Assembly (NCBI GenBank): GCA_028285085.1
Contig: JANQQI010000062.1
Location: forward strand, 1-37,318
DNA: 37,318 nt
From: Saprospiraceae bacterium
Lineage (GTDB): Bacteria; Bacteroidota; Bacteroidia; Chitinophagales; Saprospiraceae
Direction: 5' to 3'
Shown here one piece after another: positions 15,814 through 24,434 of the stretch. Both the position numbers and the translations under genes were made by a program. Every line of letters begins with the position of its first letter. Positions within the stretch are counted from its first letter, which is position 1. The notes under the pieces are model-generated. The model saw only the letters and a list, made by a program, of their open reading frames with translations, was not told the DNA's origin and did no database searches.

Positions 15814-15821
15814 TACTTTTG
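15814..15821 (+). promoter_or_regulatory. -7 box upstream of the PAP2-like gene
   Basis: TACTTTTG is an exact TAnnTTTG match. The predicted start near 15828 gives a leader of about 80-105 bases, depending on the start codon used. A weak TTTAG lies 22 bases upstream. The box is downstream of the hydrolase stop, so the PAP2-like gene may be transcribed on its own. Confidence 0.45.
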
Positions 15822-15906
15822 TACGGGACGGAATAGATCGATTCGTCCCAATAATCATAAGAGACCAAAAAAAAGGGGATCCCAAATCCGAGGGGCATTA
15901 GCCAAA

Positions 15907-16875
15907 ATGTCATCTACGGATAAAAGATGTAATATGAATCTTACAAGTCTAATTACGCTATTAGTCATTATCGGGGTATATAGTTGGCAAGCATCCAGAA
16001 ATAGCAGTGTAGGCGGAGCTTCTACCTGGGAGCATTTCAGACCGTCACTGAAACGTTATTCGGGCTTTCGAGAATTGCTGCTTTTTCTCGTCTTTTTACT
16101 ATTCTATAAATTATCACGTGGATTAGCCATTGGAGATGCCACAACCGCTTTTGAGAATGCACAAAAAGTGATTGTATGGGAACATCAACTGGGCATTTTG
16201 TACGAGTTACCTATCCAACAATTTTTCCTAGATAAAGAAATGCTGGTCAAGGTGATCAATTGGATTTATATTAAACTCCATATTCCAACCACCATTATCT
16301 TTTTTGTTTGGCTGTTTTATAAACGGCGTAAGCATTACCTATTTATCCGCAATGGTTTTTTGATCGCAAACGTCATCACGCTTTTCTTTTTTATGGGCTT
16401 TCCGTGTGCGCCTCCGCGGATGATTAACGGGATGGAGATGAACCAATACAGCCAGTTGGGACTAGCGGTTTTGGAGAGCTTGAATGGCATGGGAATTAAT
16501 TTAGGCAACGGGTTCGTCGATACCCTCTATGAGGTCAGTGGCGTCAACTTATATAAAGGGATCAACTCAAAACTCTTCAATCAATTTGCGGCTATGCCTT
16601 CTATGCACTTTGGCAATTCACTCCTTATCGCTTATGGTGTCTATCTATACGGCAAGCGTCGCTTTTGGAAAGTTATCGCTTGGCTTTACCCAGTATTTGT
16701 CCTTTGGGTGATTGTGATGACCGGTAACCATTTTTTCCTTGATGCAGTACTAGGAGGCGTCATTGTGCTGAGCCCTTACTTGGGGATGCGTTTGGTGGAG
16801 CACTACTTTCCAGCCATGCGTGAGCAGTTCCGAGGTACTAAAGCATTTGAAAGCGGCTTAAGCCAGAAGACTTAG
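15907..16875 (+). CDS. PAP2/AUR1-like membrane protein
   Basis: A 322-residue membrane protein with about six helices and the C2/C3 phosphatase motifs of the PAP2 superfamily. P-S-M-H-F-G-N-S carries His234 and V-M-T-G-N-H-F-F-L-D carries the nucleophile-type His275 and Asp279. The layout, with PPRMINGM before the first motif and a long N-terminal membrane part, is closer to yeast Aur1-like inositol phosphotransferases than to simple PAP2 phosphatases. Bacteroidota make sphingolipids, so head-group transfer to ceramide or another lipid is possible but not shown. The ATG at 15934 (residue 10) is an alternative start and would place the first helix nearer the N-terminus. Its stop codon overlaps that of the convergent gene. 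Confidence 0.82.
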   Translation: MSSTDKRCNMNLTSLITLLVIIGVYSWQASRNSSVGGASTWEHFRPSLKRYSGFRELLLFLVFLLFYKLSRGLAIGDATTAFENAQKVIVWEHQLGILYELPIQQFFLDKEMLVKVINWIYIKLHIPTTIIFFVWLFYKRRKHYLFIRNGFLIANVITLFFFMGFPCAPPRMINGMEMNQYSQLGLAVLESLNGMGINLGNGFVDTLYEVSGVNLYKGINSKLFNQFAAMPSMHFGNSLLIAYGVYLYGKRRFWKVIAWLYPVFVLWVIVMTGNHFFLDAVLGGVIVLSPYLGMRLVEHYFPAMREQFRGTKAFESGLSQKT

Positions 16876-18491
16876 AAATAATATGCTACCCCAGTGTTCA
16901 TGCTGAATATCTGAGTGTAGGTTTTGATACTATTGGCATCATAAATAGGGGTGATGCTATGGGTAAGGGTTGGCTCCAGATAAAAATGCAACTTTGAATT
17001 GATGGCCATATTAGCGCCGAAGCCCAGGATGTAGTCATAAGTACGTTCTCTTAATCCTTCAGGGCGTTCGAGAATGCGTGTTGATTTATGGCGAACGCCA
17101 TTGCGCTGAGAGCTGACAGATTGTACAAGAATTTCATCATCCAAAAGGAAATTAGCGGAGATTCCCGTCTGAATACGCCAGCCTATTCGACCACGATTAA
17201 ATTGATAGCCCACAATTAATGGAACCCTTAGCGTTTCCAACTTCTGACTGGTGCGTACGCGCAGTCGGATGAAATCATTCTCCGCAATATTAATTCCGGT
17301 ACTTCGTGTCACTGCGACATCGGTGCCAATTTCTCCAAAGGAGGTCGCTAGATTCAGATCATAATTACTTTGCCATTCCCCGAGACTATTGAGCTGTTCC
17401 TGAGCAGCCGTGTAGCGCACTTGAGCCGCGTGCTTTGACTGCACGGCGGATTTCAAATAAGCCATTCCACTTTCGACAAACCAATTGTTCGATAGCTGAT
17501 AACCAATTTTAAAGCCAGAACTGTAAGAGAAATCGGCCGTTTCTTGCTGATTAAGCAGACGGCGTAGCACCGGGCGTGAATTGCTGACTACCTTCCGATA
17601 ACCATAGGTCGGGCCGATATGTGCACCGACATAAAATTGGCCTGACAACTGCTTGCGACTTTTGCTGGTTGGCGATAATAGAGGGAGTCCTTGCCAGGAG
17701 ATACTATCAGCAGAGGAAGTCGTTGCTAAATCTGAGGTCTTTCCCGAAATAGGACTTAGGGCGTCGATTGAACGTTGTGACGCAGCTAGTGAAGTTTGCT
17801 CTGATGGCTGGTCTGGGATCACCTCACTTTGCTCAGAAGATGCTTGAGCAATGGGTTCCTTAACAGACTTTGTTGGTGCTGGTAAGGGCGTATCGTTTTT
17901 ACTGTTTTCCGATGCTGATGCAGGTGTTGATTGTTTGGAATGTCCCTGGATATCAATTTTAGAAGCATCGGCAGCAGATGGCGTTGAAGGTTTATTTTGC
18001 TTTAAAAGTGGTTTATCTTCAACTGTTGTGGTTGAAGATTGAGAAGTTGCTTGATTTGAAATATCAGATACTGGAGGTGTAGTTGCTTGCGTGTTTGATG
18101 AAATGGAATTTGTAGAATTAGATAGATTATGGTTTGAAAAAGAGGAATCAGTCGTTATTGATTTTACCTCAGGTTGTTCACTTCGCGCCTGATGCATCGC
18201 ATCAATCTGGGCTTGCTGTCGATTGACGGTTTCGGACAAACTATCGATGCGATTGTTCGCTGTATAAATGTAATACCCCAAAGCGAGGATCAGTGCAGCA
18301 CTAGCACCACCGATTCCCCAGCGCCACCAAACCGGCTTACCGGGTGGTGTTGTGGGCATATCCGCCTGGATGTGATCCCAGACGCCGGGCGAGGGCGTAT
18401 CCCAGCCGCTACCGGCAGGTGATAAGCCATCTTCATTCAGCTTATCCCGGAAAAACTGTTCTAAATTATCTTCTGGTAGACGTTCTTTCAT
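16872..18491 (-). CDS. anti-sigma-like / outer-membrane beta-barrel fusion protein
   Basis: A 539-residue protein directly downstream of an ECF sigma gene. Residues 1-50 are an acidic cytoplasmic tail with the W-D-T-P-S-P-x-V-W-D-H-I pattern of Bacteroidota anti-sigma proteins. Residues ~55-76 form one membrane helix, ~78-103 a short coiled coil. Residues ~104-283 are a Ser/Thr/Asn/Gln/Pro-rich linker. Residues ~284-539 look like an 8- to 10-strand outer-membrane barrel: FYVGAHIGPTYGY, FKIGYQLSNNWFVESGMAYL, VPLIVGYQFNRGRIGWRIQTGI, and a C-terminal Y-Y-F. ATG at 18491 is preferred to the GTG at 18497. It probably holds the sigma factor at the inner membrane and reads a signal through the barrel; this is inference from domain order. 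Confidence 0.75.
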   Translation of the reverse strand: MKERLPEDNLEQFFRDKLNEDGLSPAGSGWDTPSPGVWDHIQADMPTTPPGKPVWWRWGIGGASAALILALGYYIYTANNRIDSLSETVNRQQAQIDAMHQARSEQPEVKSITTDSSFSNHNLSNSTNSISSNTQATTPPVSDISNQATSQSSTTTVEDKPLLKQNKPSTPSAADASKIDIQGHSKQSTPASASENSKNDTPLPAPTKSVKEPIAQASSEQSEVIPDQPSEQTSLAASQRSIDALSPISGKTSDLATTSSADSISWQGLPLLSPTSKSRKQLSGQFYVGAHIGPTYGYRKVVSNSRPVLRRLLNQQETADFSYSSGFKIGYQLSNNWFVESGMAYLKSAVQSKHAAQVRYTAAQEQLNSLGEWQSNYDLNLATSFGEIGTDVAVTRSTGINIAENDFIRLRVRTSQKLETLRVPLIVGYQFNRGRIGWRIQTGISANFLLDDEILVQSVSSQRNGVRHKSTRILERPEGLRERTYDYILGFGANMAINSKLHFYLEPTLTHSITPIYDANSIKTYTQIFSMNTGVAYYF

Positions 18492-18497
18492 CGGCAC

Positions 18498-19049
18498 TTA
18501 GTTGACCATTATTTTTTCCAGCATCTTTCGCAAAGTTGCCTTCGCTTTCGATAACTGAGATTTTGATGTATTAACAGATACTTGCAGCTGATCTGCGATT
18601 TCCTGATGGCTATACCCTTCAACCACGTAAAGGTTGAACACCATTCGATAACCAACCGGAAGTTGCTGGATCAGGCGTGTGAGCGCCTCGGCACCCAGTC
18701 TTGCGAAAACATCCTCTCCTGTGGTATACTGATCGGCAATGTGCTCAATCTCTACATCCGCGATCCATTTCTTTTGCTTGCGTAGATGTTGTAAAGCGGT
18801 ATTGACCATTACCCGTCGCAGCCAGCCTCCCAGGGCACCATTTGATCCATATTGATGTAAATCCCGGAATATCTTGATAAAACCTTCTTGCAACATATCT
18901 TCCGCTTCGGGGCGATCCTTGGCGTAGCGCAAGCATACCCGAAACAGCATGTGTTGGTACTTTTGATACAACGCATACTGAGCCTTTGAATCCTTGCGGA
19001 GACAGCCCTGCACGAGTTGATCATCAGAATATTCTGGCATTTGTTGCAT
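18498..19049 (-). CDS. ECF RNA polymerase sigma factor
   Basis: A 183-residue extracytoplasmic-function sigma factor. Region 2 spans about 20-90 (YALYQKYQHMLFRVCLRYA, DRPEAEDMLQEGFIKIFRDL) and binds core polymerase and the -10 side. Region 4 spans about 125-178 (QQLPVGYRMVFNLYVVEGYS then HQEIADQLQVSVNTSKSQLS), a helix-turn-helix for the -35 side. The ATG is at a normal position; Met4 is an alternative. The stop is followed after six bases by the ATG of the anti-sigma/barrel gene, so the pair forms an operon. The sigma factor is presumably freed when the partner senses an envelope signal. No -7 box was recognised upstream, which leaves autoregulation open. Confidence 0.93.
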   Translation of the reverse strand: MQQMPEYSDDQLVQGCLRKDSKAQYALYQKYQHMLFRVCLRYAKDRPEAEDMLQEGFIKIFRDLHQYGSNGALGGWLRRVMVNTALQHLRKQKKWIADVEIEHIADQYTTGEDVFARLGAEALTRLIQQLPVGYRMVFNLYVVEGYSHQEIADQLQVSVNTSKSQLSKAKATLRKMLEKIMVN

Positions 19050-19227
19050 TTGGTTTCACTTTCTAGGTACGAAAAGACCCGAAATGGTTGCCTGCCCCTC
19101 TACATTTTTTTTCGATTTATCGGATTTGACAAAATAGTATCGCCAAATGCGAAAAAAAAGCTGTAAAGTCTGGCTGGATTTAACAAATTTCGTGAATCAA
19201 TCGACACCATGTATTAAATTCAGTTCG

Positions 19228-20229
19228 ATGAGAAAAACTTTCTTTTGTATCGATGCCCATACTTGCGGTAATCCGGTGCGTCTTGTCGCTGGTGGCGGCC
19301 CTTTTTTGCGTGGTAAAAACATGATGGAAAAGCGACTGCACTTTCTAAAAGAATACGACTGGATTCGTCAAGGCTTAATGTTTGAACCGCGTGGCCACGA
19401 TATGATGTCGGGGAGTATTCTCTATCCGCCTCACGATCCGGCTAATGACGTTGGAGTTTTATTTATTGAAACCAGTGGATGTTTACCTATGTGTGGACAC
19501 GGTACGATTGGTACTGTGACTATTGCCATTGAAGAAGGTTTAGTACAACCCAAGGTAGCTGGTAAATTACGTTTGGAAACCCCGGCGGGCTTGGTACAAG
19601 TTACCTACGAGCAAGAAGGTAATAAGGTGAAGCGGGTGAAGTTGACCAATGTAGCTTCTTTTTTACACAGCGAAGGTTTGGCTGTAGAGTGCTCAGGCTT
19701 GGGAGAGTTGAAAGTGGATGTCGGTTATGGCGGCAACTTTTATGCAATTGTTGATCCACAGCCCAATTTCGCTGGACTGGAGCATTATACTGCGGCCGAT
19801 CTTATTCGTTGGAGTCCGATTGTTCGACAGCGTCTTAATGAGCGTTATACTTTTGAGCATCCCCTCGATCCAAATATTTGTGGGTTAAGTCATCTGCTTT
19901 GGGCAGGAGCAACGATATCCGATAATGCCAGTGCACGCAATGCCGTATTCTATGGTGATAAAGCGATTGATCGTTCTCCTTGCGGTACAGGTACTTCGGC
20001 CCGCATGGCGCAGTGGGCGGCCCAAGGTCGGTTGGCCGAAGGCGAAGATTTTGTCCACGAGAGCATTATTGGCAGCCAATTCATTGGGCGTATCGAGGCG
20101 AGCACCCATTGTGGAGACTATCCCGCCATCATTCCAAGCATCGAGGGTTGGGCCAGAATAACGGGCTACAACACGATTATCATCGATGATGAAGACGATC
20201 CCTACGCTAGGGGCTTTTTAGTAAAATAG
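19228..20229 (+). CDS. 4-hydroxyproline 2-epimerase (proline racemase family)
   Basis: A 333-residue enzyme of the proline racemase family that most likely converts trans-4-hydroxy-L-proline to cis-4-hydroxy-D-proline. Both catalytic cysteines are present: Cys89 in S-G-C-L-P-M-C-G-H-G-T and Cys252 in D-R-S-P-C-G-T-G-T-S-A-R-M. Two cysteines indicate epimerase or racemase; a Thr at the first position would indicate 3-hydroxyproline dehydratase. The ATG at 19228 begins with RKTFFCIDAHTCGNPVRLV, the standard start; 27 upstream in-frame codons are not family-like. Length is normal. The next gene, 25 bases downstream, is an FAD oxidase, as in known hydroxyproline clusters, which supports 4-hydroxyproline over proline. 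Substrate is not proven. Confidence 0.9.
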   Translation: MRKTFFCIDAHTCGNPVRLVAGGGPFLRGKNMMEKRLHFLKEYDWIRQGLMFEPRGHDMMSGSILYPPHDPANDVGVLFIETSGCLPMCGHGTIGTVTIAIEEGLVQPKVAGKLRLETPAGLVQVTYEQEGNKVKRVKLTNVASFLHSEGLAVECSGLGELKVDVGYGGNFYAIVDPQPNFAGLEHYTAADLIRWSPIVRQRLNERYTFEHPLDPNICGLSHLLWAGATISDNASARNAVFYGDKAIDRSPCGTGTSARMAQWAAQGRLAEGEDFVHESIIGSQFIGRIEASTHCGDYPAIIPSIEGWARITGYNTIIIDDEDDPYARGFLVK

Positions 20230-20254
20230 TTGACCCACTGGTAAAAACAAATCT

Positions 20255-21496
20255 ATGCAGGTTACTATCGTCGGAGGAGGGATTATCGGTCTATCTTGTG
20301 CTTGGTTTCTGAAAGAAGCGGGAGTGGATGTTACCGTAGTAGATCGTACCAATTGGCAAGATGGATGTTCATTCGGGAATGCAGGTATGATTGTCCCAAG
20401 CCATTTTATTCCTTTGGCCTCACCGGGAATTATTGCCAAGGGTATCCGTTGGTTGTTTGACCACAAAAGTCCGTTTTATATCAAACCACGCCTGAGCCGG
20501 CCCTTATTCCAGTGGCTTTGGGCATTTTATCGCTCGTGTACTCCCGCCAAAGTAGCGACTGCCGGCCCTTTGCTGCGCGATCTGAATTGGCTTAGCCAAA
20601 AGTTGTATCGCGAATGGGCCACCGATCCACGCCTTGATTTTGCTTACGAAGAGCGAGGGTTGCTGATGCTTTACCAAACGGAAAAAGCTAGGCGAGAGGA
20701 AGTGGAAATGGCAGAGCAAGCCAAATCCCTAGGTCTGGAAGTGCAATGCCTTGATCACTCTGCCTTACAGCAATTAGAACAAAAAACGACAATCGAGGCT
20801 TTGGGCGGTGTTTTTTACCCCGGAGATGCCCATCTCAATCCAGGCCGCCTGATGCAACAACTTCTAACGAATTTGCGGGCTAGCGGTGCCCGCTTGTTGG
20901 ATAAAACTGAGGTGGAAGATTTCGTCTATGACCGCGATCGTATTCAACAGCTGGTGACAAATCAAGGAACTTTGGCGGTAGATCAATTGATTATTGCCGG
21001 GGGGGCGTGGACCCCTCAATTACTTAAAAAATTAAAATTGCCGCTCCTGTTGCAGGATGGGAAAGGCTATTCCATTACTATGGATGTGGTCGAACAAAAT
21101 ATCACCATTCCCAGTATCCTGACCGAAGCCAAGGTAGCTATGACCCCACTGGGGCAGCAACTACGTATTGGAGGTACTTTGGAGATTAGCAATATGTCTT
21201 CGCAGATCAATCGACATCGTGTGGAGGGCATCCTAGAAGCTGTACCCCGCTATTTCCCGGAGATTCAACCGACGATGCCTCAGACACAAAACATCTGGCA
21301 CGGCTTCCGGCCGTGTACGCCGGATGGGCTACCCTATATGGGACCTGTGCAGTCATTTCAAAATGTGACGATCGCTACCGGACACGCCATGATGGGACTT
21401 AGCCTGGGCCCCGCCACCGGCCAATTAGTAGCGGCGACAATCCTGGGTGAACAACCGGAAATTGATCTTCGCCATTTTGATCCCCACCGTTTCTAA
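20255..21496 (+). CDS. FAD-dependent D-amino acid / D-hydroxyproline oxidase
   Basis: A 413-residue flavoenzyme of the DadA/DAO family. The N-terminal Rossmann motif is VTIVGGGIIGLSCAWFL (3-19), ending at Asp31 with D-V-T-V-V-D. The DadA-like block C-S-F-G-N-A-G-M-I-V-P-S and the C-terminal FAD-binding R-P-C-T-P-D-G-L-P-Y-M-G-P and A-T-G-H-A-M-M-G-L are intact. It oxidises D-amino acids to imino acids; beside the epimerase, the best substrate guess is cis-4-hydroxy-D-proline, giving a pyrroline product. It starts 25 bases after the epimerase and is followed after 34 bases by the aminopeptidase, so the three are probably one operon. No signal peptide; a peripheral membrane place is possible as in DadA. 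Confidence 0.9.
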   Translation: MQVTIVGGGIIGLSCAWFLKEAGVDVTVVDRTNWQDGCSFGNAGMIVPSHFIPLASPGIIAKGIRWLFDHKSPFYIKPRLSRPLFQWLWAFYRSCTPAKVATAGPLLRDLNWLSQKLYREWATDPRLDFAYEERGLLMLYQTEKARREEVEMAEQAKSLGLEVQCLDHSALQQLEQKTTIEALGGVFYPGDAHLNPGRLMQQLLTNLRASGARLLDKTEVEDFVYDRDRIQQLVTNQGTLAVDQLIIAGGAWTPQLLKKLKLPLLLQDGKGYSITMDVVEQNITIPSILTEAKVAMTPLGQQLRIGGTLEISNMSSQINRHRVEGILEAVPRYFPEIQPTMPQTQNIWHGFRPCTPDGLPYMGPVQSFQNVTIATGHAMMGLSLGPATGQLVAATILGEQPEIDLRHFDPHRF

Positions 21497-21530
21497 AAAA
21501 AGGTTTAAATTCCCGTTAAAAACCAAATTT

Positions 21531-22919
21531 ATGTTCTCAGCCCAGACCTATATCCAACGCCGGCATGCCTTGCGTGCGCAATTGAATGGTGGTGTTATCC
21601 TGCTGCTTGGTAATGAAGACAGCAGTATGAATTACCAGCACAACATTTATCCCTTTCGGCAAGACAGCTCTTTCTTGTATTACTTTGGCTTGGATCAAGT
21701 ACATCTGGCGGGTTGGATTGATATTGATTCTGGTGAAGAGATCCTGTTTGGAGATGAGTTGACGCTGGATGATATTATTTGGACCGGACCATTGCCGGCC
21801 TTGAAAGCGCAAGCAGAACAAGTTGGGGTTTCTCAGACGTCACCTTACGCCAGCTTGAGCAAAAAATTGCGCGAGGCGATTGCCTTGCGCCGAACCATCC
21901 ATTTTCTCCCCCCTTACCGCCCTATTAATCAGCATAAAATAGCTGCTTGGTTTGAAATTCCTTATGCTAGTGTGCCGGATCATGTATCTATGCCGCTGAT
22001 CCATGCGGTCATTGCGCAGCGATCGATTAAGTCTGTTGAAGAGATTGAGCAAATGGAAATGGCGGTCAATACTACTCGAAAAATGCATATCGCTGCCATG
22101 CAAAATGCCCGAGTGGGTATGATTGAGGCCGAATTGGCGGGCTTGGTCGAGGGCTTGGCTATTAGTGGCGGCGGCCGCTTAGCTTATCCGGTGATCATGA
22201 CGGTCAATGGACAAACCTTACACAATCATCATCACCATAACACCCTGAAAAGTGGTCAACTGGTGCTGGGAGATTATGGCGCTGAAAATGAGATGCATTA
22301 CGCTGGAGATATTACTCGAACCTTTCCAGTAGATAGTACATTCACCACTCGCCAAAAAGAAATTTATGAATTAGTGCTGCAAGCTGAAGAAGCGGCTATT
22401 GCGGCTTTGCGCCCAGGTATAGCTTATCAACAAGTCCATTTAATGGTCGCCCGACTGTTGACGGAAGGTTTAAAGGGGCTGGGATTGATGCAAGGTGATA
22501 CCGACGAGTCAGTAGCTGCCGGTGCGTACGCCTTATTTATGCCACACGGACTAGGACATATGATTGGATTGGATGTCCACGATATGGAAGATTTGGGAGA
22601 AGATCATGTAGGCTATTCTGCGACAGTGGAGCGCAGCCGTCAATTTGGCTTAAGTGCCCTACGGCTGGGCCGTGAGCTAGAGGCTGGTTTCGTGCTGACC
22701 GTAGAGCCGGGCTTATACTTTATCCCGGAGCTCATTGATCGTTGGAAGGCCGAAGGCCGCCACCAAGCTTTTTTGAATTACGAGCGAATTGAAACTTATA
22801 AGGATTTTAGTGGGATTCGGATTGAGGATAATGTATTAGTTACGGAGCAAGGCTATCGCGTCTTGGGCGACCCGATTCCTAAAACGGTTGCTGAAGTTGA
22901 GGCCTTACGGCAAGCTTAG
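21531..22919 (+). CDS. pepP: Xaa-Pro aminopeptidase (M24B)
   Basis: A 462-residue cytoplasmic metallopeptidase that removes the residue before a proline (or hydroxyproline). Residues 1-~165 are the AMP_N domain (ILLLGNEDSS, RQDSSFLYYFG). Residues ~175-450 are the pita-bread catalytic domain. The five metal ligands are visible: Asp248 in V-L-G-D-Y-G, Asp260 in A-G-D-I-T-R-T-F-P, the His in P-H-G-L-G-H-M-I-G, Glu in L-T-V-E-P-G-L-Y-F, and Glu in I-R-I-E-D-N-V. One extra residue lies between the two Asp ligands compared with E. coli PepP. The frame opens at 21447 inside the oxidase gene, but the ATG at 21531 is where the family starts. It is third in the hydroxyproline cluster and would feed imino-acid peptides into it. 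Confidence 0.93.
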   Translation: MFSAQTYIQRRHALRAQLNGGVILLLGNEDSSMNYQHNIYPFRQDSSFLYYFGLDQVHLAGWIDIDSGEEILFGDELTLDDIIWTGPLPALKAQAEQVGVSQTSPYASLSKKLREAIALRRTIHFLPPYRPINQHKIAAWFEIPYASVPDHVSMPLIHAVIAQRSIKSVEEIEQMEMAVNTTRKMHIAAMQNARVGMIEAELAGLVEGLAISGGGRLAYPVIMTVNGQTLHNHHHHNTLKSGQLVLGDYGAENEMHYAGDITRTFPVDSTFTTRQKEIYELVLQAEEAAIAALRPGIAYQQVHLMVARLLTEGLKGLGLMQGDTDESVAAGAYALFMPHGLGHMIGLDVHDMEDLGEDHVGYSATVERSRQFGLSALRLGRELEAGFVLTVEPGLYFIPELIDRWKAEGRHQAFLNYERIETYKDFSGIRIEDNVLVTEQGYRVLGDPIPKTVAEVEALRQA

Positions 22920-22983
22920 ATGCTTAAACCTGAGGAACTTAAATTATCGATAAAAGACCTCCTTCTTTTTGTTCACTAATCTG

Positions 22984-23946
22984 TTAGCCATTTACCATAT
23001 CTGGATTCCCCATGCGGCCGGCCTGATAATTTCGGATACACTGTTGAATTTGAGCTTCATTATTCATCACGAAAGGTCCATATGAGTATACCGGCTCATT
23101 GAGTGGCTGGCCACCGAGTACAAGAAACTCTGCAGGTTTCTCAGCGTACAGATTAATCAAACTATCGCCGCGTTGATAGAGCACGACCTGATTGGTTTTA
23201 AGTTGACGAGCACCTTCCACTTCCAACTGGCCTTTGACTAAGTAGAGGAAAGCATTGTGAGTCGGATCGGTAGGAATATCCAATCGGGCGTTTGCCTGCA
23301 TTTTGACGTGGTAATAGAAAGCCGGAGAGAGCGTCTCAATTTTAGACTTAGCACCAAATACTTCCCCCAATACAACTTGGATGTCATAAGCCTCATTTTT
23401 CACCCGAGCCATATCATCCAATCGGTATACGCCAGTACTCGGCTCGACGAATTTATATTTTGCTGGTGTATTCAGCCAAATTTGGAAACCGTGGTATAAT
23501 CCACCACTATCGTAAAGCTTTTGGCCGGATTCTTCCATGTGAATGGCGCCTCGCCCCGAGCTAAAAAGCATGAAATCTCCTTTCCCAATTTGAATATCAT
23601 AATTCAAACTATCTCGATGATGTCCTGTGCCTTCCAGAAAATAGGTCGTTGGCGTGACCCCAGCGTGTGGATGTGCATCGACGCGTAAAGGATCCGTTCC
23701 GGATTGTAGACTGACAGGGCCGAATTCATCAAATAAGACGTAGGGCGAAACGTGATCTAAGTGATCTCCTGCAAATGCACGCAAAACGGGCAAAGTGCCG
23801 ACTTCAATCCGATCCGTATCCAAGATACGATAAATCTTACGGGCGCTTTTTTGCTGAAACATGCCCGATTGGTTGGCTAAGAAAGTGCCGCTGGCAATAC
23901 TGAGTCCCAGAATCGCCGACCCTTGGATAAATTTTCGTCTTTGCAT
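22984..23946 (-). CDS. exported pirin-family protein
   Basis: A 320-residue bicupin of the pirin family with an N-terminal export signal. M-Q-R-R-K-F-I-Q-G followed by a hydrophobic run (SAILGLSIASGTFLA) resembles a twin-arginine signal. The iron-site residues look complete: His92 and His94 in D-A-H-P-H-A-G, His136 and Glu138 in A-I-H-M-E-E-S. The C-terminal cupin ends in Y-S-Y-G-P-F-V-M-N. Most pirins are cytoplasmic or nuclear and some act as quercetin dioxygenases; export with a Tat-like signal would let it fold with iron before crossing the membrane. It stands alone on the minus strand, convergent with the aminopeptidase. Its substrate is unknown. Confidence 0.88.
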   Translation of the reverse strand: MQRRKFIQGSAILGLSIASGTFLANQSGMFQQKSARKIYRILDTDRIEVGTLPVLRAFAGDHLDHVSPYVLFDEFGPVSLQSGTDPLRVDAHPHAGVTPTTYFLEGTGHHRDSLNYDIQIGKGDFMLFSSGRGAIHMEESGQKLYDSGGLYHGFQIWLNTPAKYKFVEPSTGVYRLDDMARVKNEAYDIQVVLGEVFGAKSKIETLSPAFYYHVKMQANARLDIPTDPTHNAFLYLVKGQLEVEGARQLKTNQVVLYQRGDSLINLYAEKPAEFLVLGGQPLNEPVYSYGPFVMNNEAQIQQCIRNYQAGRMGNPDMVNG

Positions 23947-24434
23947 GATGTGCTATGATTTGTTGGCCATTAACAGAGGGAGCCTAAAAATTGAAACGGC
24001 TATTCTCGTCTTTATGTTTAAAAACTAAATGAACGCCTGCTTTCCACTTATTGGGATAAATATGATTGGAGAAAAATAAAATGGTAAAAAAATGTAATGG
24101 ATTTTTTTTAAGAAGATAAGCATCTTATAAGGCTTGCCTCCAAAGTTCACGTAGCCTTTTAGTTTTCTTTTCCACAACAGCGTTTTTACTAACAATGCGA
24201 TTTCAGCCCTTTGAATTGCTTGCCCAAGATGTTTTTTTGTTCAAAGTGCATTGTTTGTAACGGTTGATTTTTCGGTTAGAAAACCACCTTAAATCTGTAA
24301 TAGTATTTGCTGTCCTAATCGCCTAGTTTAGGCCCGTATTTAAATACGACTTATCGACATCTCTTTTCTGCTTGCAACATTTCCACTCTCGGCGCCCGAG
24401 GTCGAAACATTTTTTTCACCCTTAACCTATACTT
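23947..24434. other. intergenic region before the T9SS protein gene
   Basis: 488 bases between two divergent genes, AT-rich with many homopolymer runs and no convincing ORF on either strand. No exact TAnnTTTG box was found; TAGTTTAG at 24324-24331 is the nearest. The length suggests regulatory input to the large secreted-protein gene, but no clear operator or hairpin was recognised. Confidence 0.5.

Noticed and set aside
22920-22983. Possible hairpin GAGG...CCTC between the convergent aminopeptidase and pirin genes
   Set aside because: Only four pairs can be formed around a long loop, so it is too weak to call a terminator.
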